A stretch of 64,000 nucleotides of DNA from Roseococcus microcysteis (GCF_014764365.1 NZ_CP061718.1:2806501-2870500); one strand, 5' to 3'. Counted from the stretch's first letter, positions 43,809 through 53,310 are shown. Program-made: numbers and translations. The notes: a model not told the origin generated them from the sequence alone.

Positions 43809-44761
43809 GCACGCCCGTGGCCAGCATCGTCATCACCACGCACAGCCGGCCGCTGCTGCTGGAGGCCGCGCTGCGTTCCTGCCTCGCCCACGCCACCCGG
43901 CGCGGCCTGGAGTTCGAGGTGGTGGTGGCCGACAACAGCCCGGATGGCCATGCGGCGGCGGTGCTGGCGCGCCTCGACCCCCATGTGCCGCTGCGCGCGG
44001 TGCCCTGTTCGCCGCCCAACATCTCGGTGGCGCGCAATGCCGGGCTGCGCGCCGCCCGCGCCCCCCTGGTGGCCTTCCTGGACGACGACCAGGAGGTGGA
44101 GCCCGGCTGGCTCGACGCGCTGGTGGACACGCTGGAGCGCACGGGCGCCGATGCCGTGCTGGGTGCGGTGCGGCCGCTGCTCCCGCCCGGTGTGGACCCC
44201 GCCCCCTGGGACCCGGAGAGCCGCCAGTTCAGCCGCCTCAGCCCCATGCCCGAGGGCGCGCCCGTCATCGCCGGCGGGCCTTCCCGCACACGGGACTTCG
44301 TGGTGGGCGCCGGCAATTCCCTCTGGCGCGCCGCCACCTGCTTCACCGAGCCGGAGCCCTTCGACCTCGGCTACGGCGCCTGCGGCGGCGAGGATCTGGA
44401 GCTGTTCCTGCGGCTGGAGCGGGCAGGGCGGCGCTTCGCCTGGTGCCCCTACGCCGTGGCGCTGGAGAAGGTGCCGGCCAGCCGCTTCGCCCTGCGCTAT
44501 GCGCTGCTGCGGGCCTATTCCGGCGGACAGGTCTTCGCCGCCCTGTCGCGGCGCCATGGCGGTGGCGGCACCACCCTGCGCGGCGCGGTGCAATTCCTGG
44601 CCATGGGGCTGCTGGCCCTGCTGCTCTGGCCCTTCCCCGACGCGCGGGGCCGCTTCGGCCGGGCCGCGCTGGCGGCGGCGGCGGGGCTGGGCAAGCTGAC
44701 CTGGTGGCGGCGCGTGGCGCTCTACCATGCCGAGGCGGCGCAACGGGCGGGGGCCACATGA
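43805..44761 (+). CDS. Glycosyltransferase family 2
   Basis: A 318-residue GT-A fold transferase. The N-terminal strand is ASIVITTHSRPLLLEAAL, the nucleotide-sugar motif is NISVARNAGLRAARAPLVAFLDDD (core ARNAGLRAARAPLVAFLDDD) with the DDD metal site near residue 96, and GGEDLELFLRL is the acceptor-side acidic motif. A C-terminal hydrophobic stretch (FLAMGLLALLLWPF) suggests membrane anchoring. It overlaps the epimerase gene and the next gene by ATGA at both ends. Confidence 0.92.
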   Translation: MSTPVASIVITTHSRPLLLEAALRSCLAHATRRGLEFEVVVADNSPDGHAAAVLARLDPHVPLRAVPCSPPNISVARNAGLRAARAPLVAFLDDDQEVEPGWLDALVDTLERTGADAVLGAVRPLLPPGVDPAPWDPESRQFSRLSPMPEGAPVIAGGPSRTRDFVVGAGNSLWRAATCFTEPEPFDLGYGACGGEDLELFLRLERAGRRFAWCPYAVALEKVPASRFALRYALLRAYSGGQVFAALSRRHGGGGTTLRGAVQFLAMGLLALLLWPFPDARGRFGRAALAAAAGLGKLTWWRRVALYHAEAAQRAGAT

Positions 44762-45909
44762 ACTTCGTCGTCATCGGCTGCGGCTTCGTGGCCGACTACT
44801 ACATGGCCTCGTGCCCCGACCATTCGGGGCTGCGGCTGCTGGGCGCCTTCGACCGCAACCCTACACGGCTGGACGCCTTCGCGCGCTTCCACGGCACGCG
44901 CGCCTATCCCAGCCTGGAGGCCGTGCTGGCGGACCCCGAGGTGGCGCTGGTGGTGAACCTCACCAACCCGCGCAGCCATGTGGAGGTCAGCCGCGCCGCC
45001 CTGCTGGCCGGCAAGCACGTCTATTCCGAAAAACCCCTGGCCCTGACCATGGCCGAGGCCGAGGAGCTGGTGGCGCTGGCCGCCGAACGCGGCCTCGCCT
45101 TGGCCGCCGCCCCCTGCAACCACCTGGCCCCTCCGGTGCAGGAAATGGCCGCGCTGGTCGAGGCCGGGCGCCTGGGCCGCCCCCTCATGGCCCAGGCCGA
45201 GATGGATGACGGGCTGATCCCCTTCCAAGGCCACGAGGCCTGGCGCAGCGCCTCCGGCGCGCCCTGGCCCGCGGCCGACGAGTTCGAGATGGGCTGCGTG
45301 CTCGAACATGCGGGCTACCAGATCGGCCCGCTGGTCACGCTCTTCGGCCCGGTGCGGGAGGTGGTGGCCATGCCCGCGCAATTGCTGCCCGAAAAGGGCG
45401 AGGGGCTCGGCCCCATGAACCCTGATTTCTCGGTGGGCGTGCTGCGCTTCGACCATGGCGTGGTCGCGCGCCTCAGCCTGTCCATCATCGCGCCCCATAA
45501 CCGCTTGCTGCGGGTGGTGGGCACGCAGGGCTTCGCCACCATCCCCGATGTCTGGGACAACCGGGCCAGGCTGCGCCTCAGCCCCACCGGCAAGGGGCTC
45601 CGGCACCGGGCCGCGCGCAAGCTGGAACTCAAGCTGGGCGCCTTCCTGCCCGGCGTCACCCTGGGCCGTGCGCTGCCCGTGCCCTACCGCCCGCGCCCCA
45701 AGGGCCGCCCGCCCATGGACTACCTGCGCGGCGTGGCCCAGCTGGCCGCCCAGGTCGAGCAGGGGGCACCGTCGCTGATGGGGCCGGACCTTGCCCTGCA
45801 CGTCACGGAGGTGACGCTGGCGCTGCAATCGCAAGAGGCCGCCGGCCGCATCCAGACCATGCGCACCGGCCTGGCCGCCCGACCCAGGGAAGCCCGCCTT
45901 GCCCGCTGA
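44758..45909 (+). CDS. Gfo/Idh/MocA family oxidoreductase
   Basis: A 383-residue NAD(P)-dependent sugar oxidoreductase. VVIGCGFVADYYMAS opens the Rossmann domain, and the EKPLALTMAEAEEL motif with its catalytic lysine lies at about residues 92-105. The C-terminal substrate domain runs to the end. In this setting it probably modifies a nucleotide sugar, for example by 3-oxidation before amination. It overlaps the glycosyltransferase gene by ATGA and the next gene by 11 bases. Confidence 0.9.
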   Translation: MNFVVIGCGFVADYYMASCPDHSGLRLLGAFDRNPTRLDAFARFHGTRAYPSLEAVLADPEVALVVNLTNPRSHVEVSRAALLAGKHVYSEKPLALTMAEAEELVALAAERGLALAAAPCNHLAPPVQEMAALVEAGRLGRPLMAQAEMDDGLIPFQGHEAWRSASGAPWPAADEFEMGCVLEHAGYQIGPLVTLFGPVREVVAMPAQLLPEKGEGLGPMNPDFSVGVLRFDHGVVARLSLSIIAPHNRLLRVVGTQGFATIPDVWDNRARLRLSPTGKGLRHRAARKLELKLGAFLPGVTLGRALPVPYRPRPKGRPPMDYLRGVAQLAAQVEQGAPSLMGPDLALHVTEVTLALQSQEAAGRIQTMRTGLAARPREARLAR

Positions 45910-46813
45910 CACGCCGCGCATCGGCATCCTGACCTGTTCCTTCGCCGGCGATTTCCCCCTGTGCCGCACCCTGGCGCGCAGCGTGGAGCGCTTCGCGGAG
46001 CCGGACGTCCTGCACCGCATCGTGGTGCCGCGGCGTGACCTGGCGCTGTTCGGGTCGCTGGCCGGCCCGCGCACCGAGATCATCGCGCAGGAGACGCTGC
46101 TGCCGCGCGGTTTCCTGAACCTGCCGCGCCCGCCGGGCGCGATCCGGCGCTTCATCCCGGCGCTGCGGCGCGAAATCTACCTGACGCCCGTCGGCCTCGT
46201 GCGCGGCTGGATCATGCAGCAGATCGTGAAGTTCGCCGCGGCCGCGGCCATGCCCTGCGACGTCGTGATCCACGCCGACAGCGACACCTGCCTGATCCGT
46301 CCGCTCGACCCCGCTTCCCTGGCGCCCGGGGGGCGGGTGCGCCTCTACGCCCTGCCCGGCGAGGGCCGGCTCGACACCCACCTGCCCTGGCACGCCGCAG
46401 CCGCCGAATTGCTGGGCCTGCCGCCCTGCGACTATTTCGGCGCGGACTATATCGGCTCGCTCATCACCTGGAATCCGGAGAGCGTGCGGGCCCTGCTGGC
46501 CCGCGTGGAATCGGTTGCCGGGAGGCCGTGGACGCGGGCGCTGGCGCGGCGCTGGCAATTCTCGGAATACATCCTCTACGGCGCCTATGCCGGGCGGTCG
46601 GGGCTCTGCCCGATGCCGCACGCGCCCTCATCGCGCTCGCTCTGCCACAGCTCCTGGGGGCATGACGTGCACAGCCCGGAGGGCGTGGCGCGCTTCGTCG
46701 CCGCGCTGGAGCCGCACCATCTGGGCGCCGACGTGCAATCCACCGAAGGGCTGGACGCACCGGCGCGCGAGGCGATCTTCGCCGCGCTGGAGGCGCGGGC
46801 GGCGGAGCTTTAG
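45899..46813 (+). CDS. Glycosyltransferase-like hypothetical protein (DUF6492-like)
   Basis: A 304-residue protein that I recognise only tentatively as DUF6492-like, a family found in surface-polysaccharide clusters. It opens with RIGILTCSFAGDFPLCRTLARSV, resembling the first strand and helix of a GT-A fold (core GILTCSFAGDFPLC). VIHADSDTCLIRPL (about residues 121-134) has a DxD motif of the kind that binds a nucleotide-sugar metal. It starts at TTG within the end of the oxidoreductase gene. It is convergent with, and overlaps by 4 bases, the chain-length regulator gene. Confidence 0.75.
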   Translation: MPADTPRIGILTCSFAGDFPLCRTLARSVERFAEPDVLHRIVVPRRDLALFGSLAGPRTEIIAQETLLPRGFLNLPRPPGAIRRFIPALRREIYLTPVGLVRGWIMQQIVKFAAAAAMPCDVVIHADSDTCLIRPLDPASLAPGGRVRLYALPGEGRLDTHLPWHAAAAELLGLPPCDYFGADYIGSLITWNPESVRALLARVESVAGRPWTRALARRWQFSEYILYGAYAGRSGLCPMPHAPSSRSLCHSSWGHDVHSPEGVARFVAALEPHHLGADVQSTEGLDAPAREAIFAALEARAAEL

Positions 46814-48933
46814 GTCGCCAGCGCGGCCAGCGGCCCCGGCAGCACTTGGCGCCGCCCGGTGAAGGCCAGGCCCGGCAGCGCGCCGCCGGCCGCCAGGATC
46901 TCATCCCGCCGGGCGCGCGCGGCGCGCAGCGTCGTCACCTCGCCCCGCACCACCAGCAGGTTCGCGTCCATCAGCCCCGCGAGGCGCCGTGCGGCGTAGC
47001 CCGAGCCATCGGCGCCCACCACCAGGATCACGTCGAATTCGCGCTTCAGCAGGGCCAGCATGCGCGCGGCCTCGGCCTCGCCGGCGCGCGGGTCGGTCAA
47101 TTGGCTGTGCTGGGATTCATAGGCCACCCAGAGGCGCTCATGGGCGGTGGGGAAGGCGAGGACATGGCCCTCCACGCGCTCCACCGCCTCGGGCGTGCCG
47201 CCCAGGGCGCGCAGATGCGCGGCGCCATCGGTCTGCAGGTCCAGCAGCAGCACCGTGCGCCCGCGGCGCCGGGCGAATTCCTCGGCCAGGGCGCGGGCCA
47301 GCAGGCCGCGCGCGTCATCGCCTTCGCCCGCCAGGTGCAGCACTGGCCGAGGGCCCACCTGGTCCAGCAGCAAGCCTGCCAAGTCGGCCAGCGGGGCCTC
47401 CTCCTCCGGCCGGGCGAAGCTGGCCAGCACGGGCAGGCGGAGATTGGCCACGGCCTCGCCCGGCGTGGCGGGGGTGCGGCGCAGCAGCGTCAGCAGGACG
47501 AGGCCGGCGCCGGCCAGGGTGAAGCCCGCCACCAGCCCGGCGGCGGCGAAGAGCAAGGCGCCGCTGCGGCCCTCGAAGGGCGCGGTGGGGGGCTGCACGA
47601 GCTGCACCGCTGCGGCCCCCCCGCGCCGCGCGCTTTCCTCCAGCCGCACGCCGGCCTCGCGTGCGGCCAGTGTGCGGGTGATGCCATCCAGCGCGTCGCG
47701 CCGGCGGAACAGGTCGCGCAGCACGGCATCGGCGCCGCGCAGGGTGGTGGCGCGCGCCTCGGCCTCGCCGCGCTGGACGCGCACCTCCTCCAGCTGGCGC
47801 GTCAGGCTGTCCATTTCGATGCGCGCCGCGATGACGCGCGCTTCCAGCGCGTCGCGGTTGGGGTTGCGGATTTCGCGGCGGGTGGCGAAGGCCGTGCGCT
47901 CATTGCGTTCCAGCGTCTGGCGGACATTGGCGATGCGCTGGTCCAGCTCCCGCAGTTCGGGCGCGCCGGGGGCGTAGTGGGTCGCGATGTGGCGGCGTTC
48001 CTGCAACAGCCGGGCGAGGGTGTTCCGCGCCTCGTCATTGGGGGCGAGGTTCGTGGCCTCGCTGCCGGCGAAGACGCGCTCTGGCTCCGCCGCCAGACGC
48101 TCCTGCGCGGAGGCGAGCTGCGCCGCCGCCGCCGCCCGCTGCTCGCGCAGGCTGTTCTCACGCTCCAGCAGGGCGTTGAGCCGTGCATTGGCCAGCGCGA
48201 TGTCCTGTCCCAGCTCCATCACGCCGAAGCGCGCCTGGGCCTCCTGGATCTCGCGCTCGATGCCGCGCAGCTCCTCGCGCTGGCGGGCGAGGTCGGAGGT
48301 GAGAAGCCGCGCCCCGCCCTCCTGCCCGGTTTCCGAACGTTGGCGCAGATAGGCCTCCAGCACCGCCTCCAGCACCAGCGTGGCCCGCGCGCGGTCGGTC
48401 GCACGGTAGCGCAGGCGAAGGATGTTGGTGGAGGGCTCGGTGTCCGCGCGCAGTGCGCGGCCGAGCATCGTCGTCGCGGCCTCGACCTGTTCCTCCGGCG
48501 TCAGCGCCCGCTGCCAGGGGCGGGGGTTGGCGAGGCCGGGGGCGATGGTGGCGGGCCCCAGCCGTTCCACCGCGCGGCGGGCCACGGGGCGGCTGGTGGC
48601 GATCTCCATCTCGGAGCGCACGACGCGCAGCTGTTCCACCGTCTGCACCGTGGGGCCGAGGCCGGAGAGGTCGGCGGCCCCCACGCTCTCGCGCGTCACC
48701 TGGATGAGCATGCTGGTCTCGGCCTCGAAGACCGGCTGGCGGGTGAGGGCGAGCGCCAGGCCGCCCGCGACAGGAAGCCCGAAGGCCAGCAGCAGCACCC
48801 AGCGCCGCAGCCAGAGCGTCACCAGCAACTGCGCGGGCGTGAGGCGGCGCAGCGCCAGCACATCCGCGCGCTCCGCCTCGGCGGGGGCGGCGGCGCGGGG
48901 GCGGGCGACGGGGGCGGAGACCGCGAGCGACAT
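46810..48933 (-). CDS. Polysaccharide co-polymerase (Wzz/Wzc-like) with degenerate kinase domain
   Basis: A 707-residue inner-membrane protein controlling exopolysaccharide chain length and export. The first helix is WVLLLAFGLPVAGGLALAL, followed by a Wzz periplasmic domain with long coiled-coil helices (about 190-430) and a second helix SGALLFAAAGLVAGFTLAG. The C-terminal region resembles the BY-kinase domain of Wzc. VLLLDLQTDG stands for Walker A' and FDVILVVGADG for Walker B, but the P loop reads GEGDDARG where G-x-G-K-S/T is expected. There is also no tyrosine-rich tail. Kinase activity is therefore unlikely. The start overlaps the flippase stop (TGATG); the open frame before it is shadow. 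Confidence 0.88.
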   Translation of the reverse strand: MSLAVSAPVARPRAAAPAEAERADVLALRRLTPAQLLVTLWLRRWVLLLAFGLPVAGGLALALTRQPVFEAETSMLIQVTRESVGAADLSGLGPTVQTVEQLRVVRSEMEIATSRPVARRAVERLGPATIAPGLANPRPWQRALTPEEQVEAATTMLGRALRADTEPSTNILRLRYRATDRARATLVLEAVLEAYLRQRSETGQEGGARLLTSDLARQREELRGIEREIQEAQARFGVMELGQDIALANARLNALLERENSLREQRAAAAAQLASAQERLAAEPERVFAGSEATNLAPNDEARNTLARLLQERRHIATHYAPGAPELRELDQRIANVRQTLERNERTAFATRREIRNPNRDALEARVIAARIEMDSLTRQLEEVRVQRGEAEARATTLRGADAVLRDLFRRRDALDGITRTLAAREAGVRLEESARRGGAAAVQLVQPPTAPFEGRSGALLFAAAGLVAGFTLAGAGLVLLTLLRRTPATPGEAVANLRLPVLASFARPEEEAPLADLAGLLLDQVGPRPVLHLAGEGDDARGLLARALAEEFARRRGRTVLLLDLQTDGAAHLRALGGTPEAVERVEGHVLAFPTAHERLWVAYESQHSQLTDPRAGEAEAARMLALLKREFDVILVVGADGSGYAARRLAGLMDANLLVVRGEVTTLRAARARRDEILAAGGALPGLAFTGRRQVLPGPLAALAT

Positions 48934-50204
48934 CAGGCCCCCGTGGTAGCGCAGCTTGGCCGCGCGGGGGAGGTTTCGCGTGCCACCTCGCGCCACAGCA
49001 GCGCGCCCAGCGCCGCCTGGCCCGCCGCCAGCACCATCAGGCTGCCCGGCCCGCCCAGCCACAGGATCATGGGCACCAGCGCGACCACCACCGGCCCCGC
49101 GACGATGCCGATGCGCAGCGCCAGCGCACGAAACCGCGAAGCCGCCTGCAATTGCCCCGCGGCGATTTCCGTCACCGCCTGCAGCCCGATCACCAGCGTC
49201 CAGAGCGCGACCAGTGGTCCGATTCCGTCATAGCGCCCCTGGAGCACATGCAGGCGGACCATGTCCCACACGCCGCCCAGCAGCAGCGCATAGGCCAGCA
49301 CCGCGCCCAGCAGCCCCAAGGTCGCGATGACGGCCTGGCGGCGGATGCGGTGCGCTTCGCCCGCCGCGCGCAGCTGCGCGAAGCCGGGGATGAGGGTGCG
49401 GTTCACCCCCACCAGCAGCAGCGCGGCTGGGGTGAGCAACATGCGGGCGGCGTTGACCTCGGCCACCGCGGCGAGGCCCGCCAGCAGGCCCAGTATGTAG
49501 AAATGCGCCTGGTTCTGCGCCAGCGTCACCGCGACCCCGCCAACGGACCAGCGCCCCTGGTCCCACACCGTCCGCAGCCCGTCGCCCATGCCGCGCAGCC
49601 CCTGCCGCAGCGGCAGCCGGGCGGTGGCGGCCGCGACCACCGCCGTGACCGCGCAAGCCGCGCCATGGCCGGCCAGCGCCGCCACCGGCACCGCGAGCCC
49701 GAGCGCCAGCCCGGCCAGGGCGAAGCCGGCCCAGAGCAGCGCGTTCAGCCCATCCAGCGCCAGCGCCGCCTGGGGCCGCAGCAACGCCAGGCGATGCACG
49801 CGCAGGAAATCCTGCGCGACCGCGGCCGGGATGACGAGCAGCGTCACCGTCACGAAAGGCGTGGCCCAGCCCGCCGCCACCAGCGCGGCCAGCGCCAGCA
49901 GGCAGACCAGCGAGACGCCCCCCGCCTGCGCCAGCAGCAGGGCGGCGGCGAAGGCGGGCCGCGCGGCCTCGGGCCGTCCGTGCTGGGCCACGATGAACTG
50001 GCTGCCGAACATGCCGCCGGCGAAGCTGTTGGCCACCACCACCGCCATGTAGCCCAGCGCGTAGAGGCCGAATTCCTCCTTCGTGCCGAGGCGCAGCACG
50101 GCCAGCGCCACCGCGAAATTGGCGAGGCTGATCACCGCCTGGTCCGCGATGCCGGCCAGGGTGCGCCCGCGCGGCCCCGTCAGCAGGCGCGGCAGGGCGG
50201 GCAT
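48933..50204 (-). CDS. Polysaccharide flippase (Wzx-like)
   Basis: A 423-residue membrane protein with about 12-14 hydrophobic segments, of the MOP exporter superfamily that flips lipid-linked glycan units. The opening GIADQAVISLANFAVALAVLR with RLGTKEEFGLYAL is typical of Wzx-type proteins. Sequence similarity in this family is weak, so the role rests on topology plus position beside the chain-length regulator and polymerase/ligase. It overlaps the co-polymerase gene by TGATG and is divergent from a glycosyltransferase gene. Confidence 0.85.
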   Translation of the reverse strand: MPALPRLLTGPRGRTLAGIADQAVISLANFAVALAVLRLGTKEEFGLYALGYMAVVVANSFAGGMFGSQFIVAQHGRPEAARPAFAAALLLAQAGGVSLVCLLALAALVAAGWATPFVTVTLLVIPAAVAQDFLRVHRLALLRPQAALALDGLNALLWAGFALAGLALGLAVPVAALAGHGAACAVTAVVAAATARLPLRQGLRGMGDGLRTVWDQGRWSVGGVAVTLAQNQAHFYILGLLAGLAAVAEVNAARMLLTPAALLLVGVNRTLIPGFAQLRAAGEAHRIRRQAVIATLGLLGAVLAYALLLGGVWDMVRLHVLQGRYDGIGPLVALWTLVIGLQAVTEIAAGQLQAASRFRALALRIGIVAGPVVVALVPMILWLGGPGSLMVLAAGQAALGALLWREVARETSPARPSCATTGA

Positions 50205-50308
50205 GGAGGAGGGCGGACCGGGGGTTGCACCCCTCCCCTCTACAGGCCGGAGCGGCGCGGGGCCACCGCCGCTTGCCGCGCGGGGCGCGCCCCCACATCC
50301 TGCGCGCC

Positions 50309-51250
50309 ATGCCGCCCCCGCGCCTGAGCGTCGTCATCCCCTGCCATGACCGCATGGACCTGCTGGCGCGCACGCTGGACGCCCTGGCCGCGCAACGCCT
50401 TCCGGAGGGCACGGAATGGGAGGTGGTGGTGGCCGACAACCACCCCGACGCCCTGGCCCGCCCGCTGGTGGAGGGCTTCGCCGCGCCGGTGCCCTTCCGC
50501 CATGTGGTCGCGACGCCCCACCGCAACATCGCCGCCGCGCGCAACCGGGGGGTGGCGGCCGCGCGCGGGGAATTCATCGCCTTCGTGGATGATGACGAGG
50601 CGCCGGAGGAAGGCTGCCTGGCCGCGCATCTCGCCGCGCTGGAGCGCACCGGGGCGGATGCCAGCTTCGGCCCCAAATTCCCGGTCTTCGAGGGCGGCGC
50701 GGCGCCGGACTGGGACCCGGAGGGCGAGTATTTCCGCACCGACCTGGCCCTGCCGCCCGACACGCGGCTGAACCCGCTGGACTGGTGGCATGCCGGCGGG
50801 CGGGGCGTGGGCACGGGCAATTCCCTGCTGCGCCGCGCCACCTGCCTGGTGGGCGAAACCCCATTCAACGAAACCCTGGGCCGGGCGGGCGGCGAGGACA
50901 CGCTGCTCTTTTTCACCCTGGCCAAGCAGGGGCGCCACTTCATCTGGACGCCCGATGCGCGGGTCGAGGAGGTGAACCAGCGCGGGCGCCTGACGCCCGA
51001 CTACATGCGCGCGCGGCTGGCCCGCAGCGCGCGGCATTCGGCGCTGTTCCGCGCGGCGGTGAGCGACCGGAAATGGGCCGCCTGGGCTATGGCCTGGGGC
51101 ATTGGCGCGGCGCAGGTGGCGGTGCACGCGCCGCTCTATCTGCTCAAGCGGCGCGGCCCGCCCTCGGCCTGGATGCGCCACCGCTTCGGCATCGCGAAGG
51201 GGTTGGGCAAGCTCGGCCTGGGGGCGGATTTGGACTTCGTGCGGGAATAG
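50309..51250 (+). CDS. Glycosyltransferase family 2
   Basis: A 313-residue GT-A transferase related in layout to the one at 43805. RLSVVIPCHDRMDLLARTL opens the domain, RNIAAARNRGVAAARGEFIAF with VDDDEAPEEG carries the nucleotide-sugar and metal motifs (core AAARNRGVAAARGEFIAFVD), and GGEDTLLFF is the later acidic motif. I begin at MPPPRLSVV; the in-frame 28 residues before it appear non-coding. It is the last gene of the polysaccharide cluster and is convergent with the BMP receptor gene. Confidence 0.9.
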   Translation: MPPPRLSVVIPCHDRMDLLARTLDALAAQRLPEGTEWEVVVADNHPDALARPLVEGFAAPVPFRHVVATPHRNIAAARNRGVAAARGEFIAFVDDDEAPEEGCLAAHLAALERTGADASFGPKFPVFEGGAAPDWDPEGEYFRTDLALPPDTRLNPLDWWHAGGRGVGTGNSLLRRATCLVGETPFNETLGRAGGEDTLLFFTLAKQGRHFIWTPDARVEEVNQRGRLTPDYMRARLARSARHSALFRAAVSDRKWAAWAMAWGIGAAQVAVHAPLYLLKRRGPPSAWMRHRFGIAKGLGKLGLGADLDFVRE

Positions 51251-51257
51251 GCCCCGC

Positions 51258-52328
51258 TCAGGGCATCTGCACCTCAATGCCCTGGTAGAAGTAGTTTTGG
51301 GCGCGGATCTGGTCGTCGGTCAGGCGCTGCCCGGCGGGGATGACGCTGGTGCCGTCCTGCCGCGTGATCGGACCCTCGAAGGGGTGCAGCGTGCCGGCGG
51401 CCAGGGCGTCGCGGATGCGCTCGGCCTCGCTCGCTTCCTCGGGCGTCATGTTGGTGAAGGGCGCCAGGCGGAACATGCCGGAATCGAGGCCGCCCCAGGT
51501 GTCGCTGGGCTGCCAGCTGCCGTCCAGCACCGCGCGGGCGCGGGCCACGTAGTAGTCGCCCCAATTGTTCACGCTGCTGGTGAGGTGCGCGCGCGGGGCG
51601 AAGCGCGTCATGTCGGACGCCTGGCCGAAGCCGAAGACATTGCCGCGCTGCTCGGCCAGCTGGAGCGGCGCGGGGCTGTCCGTGTGCTGGCAGATCACGT
51701 CGCAGCCCTGGTCGATGAGCGCGCGGGCGGCATCGGCCTCGCGGCCCGGGTTGAACCAGGCGCCGGCCCAGACCACGCGGATGCGCATCTGCGGGTCCAC
51801 GGACCAGGCGCCGCGCATGACGGTGTTGATGGCGTGGATCACCTCCGGCACCGGGAAGGAGGCGACATAGCCGATGGTCTTGCTGCGCGACTTGCGGGCC
51901 GCGATCACGCCCTGGACGTAGCGGCCCTCATAGAAGCGGGCGTTGTAGATGGCGAGGTTGCGGGCGGTGGCGGTGCCGGTCGCACTCTCCCAGAACACGT
52001 TGGGGTTCTGCGCGGCCACGCGCTGCGTCGCCTGGAAATAGGAAAAGCTGGTGGTGAAGATGAGGCGCGAGCCCGTGCGGACCAGCTGCGTCGCCACGCG
52101 GTCGAAATCGGGCGGGGCCACGGCCTCGACCTGGGTGGCGCGCACCCGGTCGCCCAGCACCTCCAGCATGCGGCGGCGGCCCTGGTCGTGCATGGTGGAC
52201 CAGCCGAAATCGCCCACGGGGCCGATCAGGATGAAGCCGACGTTCAGCGGCGCCTGGGCGGCGGCCGGGGAGGTGGCGGCGGCAAGCGCGCCACCGCCGA
52301 GCAGGATGTTGCGGCGGGACAGGGTCAT
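51258..52328 (-). CDS. BMP family ABC transporter substrate-binding protein
   Basis: A 356-residue receptor of the Bmp/PnrA family, which usually binds purine nucleosides or related compounds. The leader MTLSRRNILLGGGALAAATSP has a twin-arginine-like start. Family motifs are VGFILIGPVGDFGWSTMHDQGR (core GFILIGPVGDFGWSTMH) at the N terminus, FTTSFSYFQATQRVA, and CDVICQHTDSPAPLQ. I start at ATG 52328, after a GGAGA site, rather than 18 residues upstream. The ATPase, two permeases and a molybdopterin hydroxylase subunit are upstream in the same direction. Confidence 0.92.
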   Translation of the reverse strand: MTLSRRNILLGGGALAAATSPAAAQAPLNVGFILIGPVGDFGWSTMHDQGRRRMLEVLGDRVRATQVEAVAPPDFDRVATQLVRTGSRLIFTTSFSYFQATQRVAAQNPNVFWESATGTATARNLAIYNARFYEGRYVQGVIAARKSRSKTIGYVASFPVPEVIHAINTVMRGAWSVDPQMRIRVVWAGAWFNPGREADAARALIDQGCDVICQHTDSPAPLQLAEQRGNVFGFGQASDMTRFAPRAHLTSSVNNWGDYYVARARAVLDGSWQPSDTWGGLDSGMFRLAPFTNMTPEEASEAERIRDALAAGTLHPFEGPITRQDGTSVIPAGQRLTDDQIRAQNYFYQGIEVQMP

Positions 52329-52388
52329 GGGGCGGGGGTCTCCTTCGCGGGCGCCACTACACATTCGTGACGCCCCTGTCATCCATGA

Positions 52389-53306
52389 TCAGCGGTCCGG
52401 CACGAAGGGCTGGCCCAGGGATTGCGGCCCGGCCGCCCCCCCGCGCCGCAGCCGCATGATCAGCACCAGCACGAGGATGGTGATGAGGTAGGGCATGGCC
52501 GCCAGAAGCTGCGTCGGCAGCGGCACCCCGGCCGATTGCGCGTGCAGCTGCAGGATGGTGACGCCGCCGAAGAGATAGGCCCCCACCGCCGCCCGCCAGG
52601 GCAGCCAGGAGGCGAAGACCACGATGGCCAGCGCGATCCAGCCGCGGCCGGCCGTCATGCCCGAGGTCCAGAAGGGCGTGTAGACCAGCGAGAGATAGGC
52701 CCCCGCCAGCCCCGCGCAGGCGCCGCCGAACAGCACCGCCAGGAAGCGCACCCGCAGCACATGGTGGCCCAGCGCATGGGCCGAGGCGTGGTTCTCGCCG
52801 CAGGCGCGCAGCACCAGCCCCGCCCGCGTGCGGAACAGGAACCAGGAGACGCCGGCCACCAGCGCGAAGGCGGCATAGACGAAGGGGTCCTGCGCGAAGA
52901 GCACGGGGCCGAGGAAGGGAATGTCCGACAGATAGGGGATCGCGACCTGCCCGATCCCCTCCCGCTGCACCCCCACGAAGGGCGCCCCCACCACGCCCGA
53001 AAGCCCCAGCCCGAAGATGGCGAGCGCCAGCCCCGCCGCCACCTGGTTGGTGGCGAGCCCCAGCGTCAGCAGTGCGAACAGCGCCGCCATGGCCATGCCC
53101 GCCAGCACCGCCGCCAGCACGCCGAAGGCGCTGGACCCCGTGGTGATGGCGGCCGCGATGCCCACCGCGGCGCCCATGATCATCATGCCCTCGACGCCCA
53201 GGTTCAGCACGCCCGAGCGTTCCACGACCAGTTCGCCGATGGCGGCGATCAGCAGCGGCGTGGAGGCGGTGATGACCGTCAGGAGGATGGCTTCGAAAAG
53301 GGTCAT
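52389..53306 (-). CDS. ABC transporter permease (BMP/nucleoside type)
   Basis: A 305-residue permease of the BPD_transp_2 type, pairing with the next upstream permease as in NupPQ-like nucleoside importers. The opening TASTPLLIAAIGELVVERSGVLNLGVEGMMIMGA contains the family hallmark ERSGVLNLGVEGMM. The second half carries FRTRAGLVLRACGENHASAHA, with core RTRAGLVLRACGENHASAH. The 67-base gap to the upstream permease holds a palindrome (53311-53331) shared with the element after ktrA. Confidence 0.9.
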   Translation of the reverse strand: MTLFEAILLTVITASTPLLIAAIGELVVERSGVLNLGVEGMMIMGAAVGIAAAITTGSSAFGVLAAVLAGMAMAALFALLTLGLATNQVAAGLALAIFGLGLSGVVGAPFVGVQREGIGQVAIPYLSDIPFLGPVLFAQDPFVYAAFALVAGVSWFLFRTRAGLVLRACGENHASAHALGHHVLRVRFLAVLFGGACAGLAGAYLSLVYTPFWTSGMTAGRGWIALAIVVFASWLPWRAAVGAYLFGGVTILQLHAQSAGVPLPTQLLAAMPYLITILVLVLIMRLRRGGAAGPQSLGQPFVPDR

Positions 53307-53310
53307 TCTT

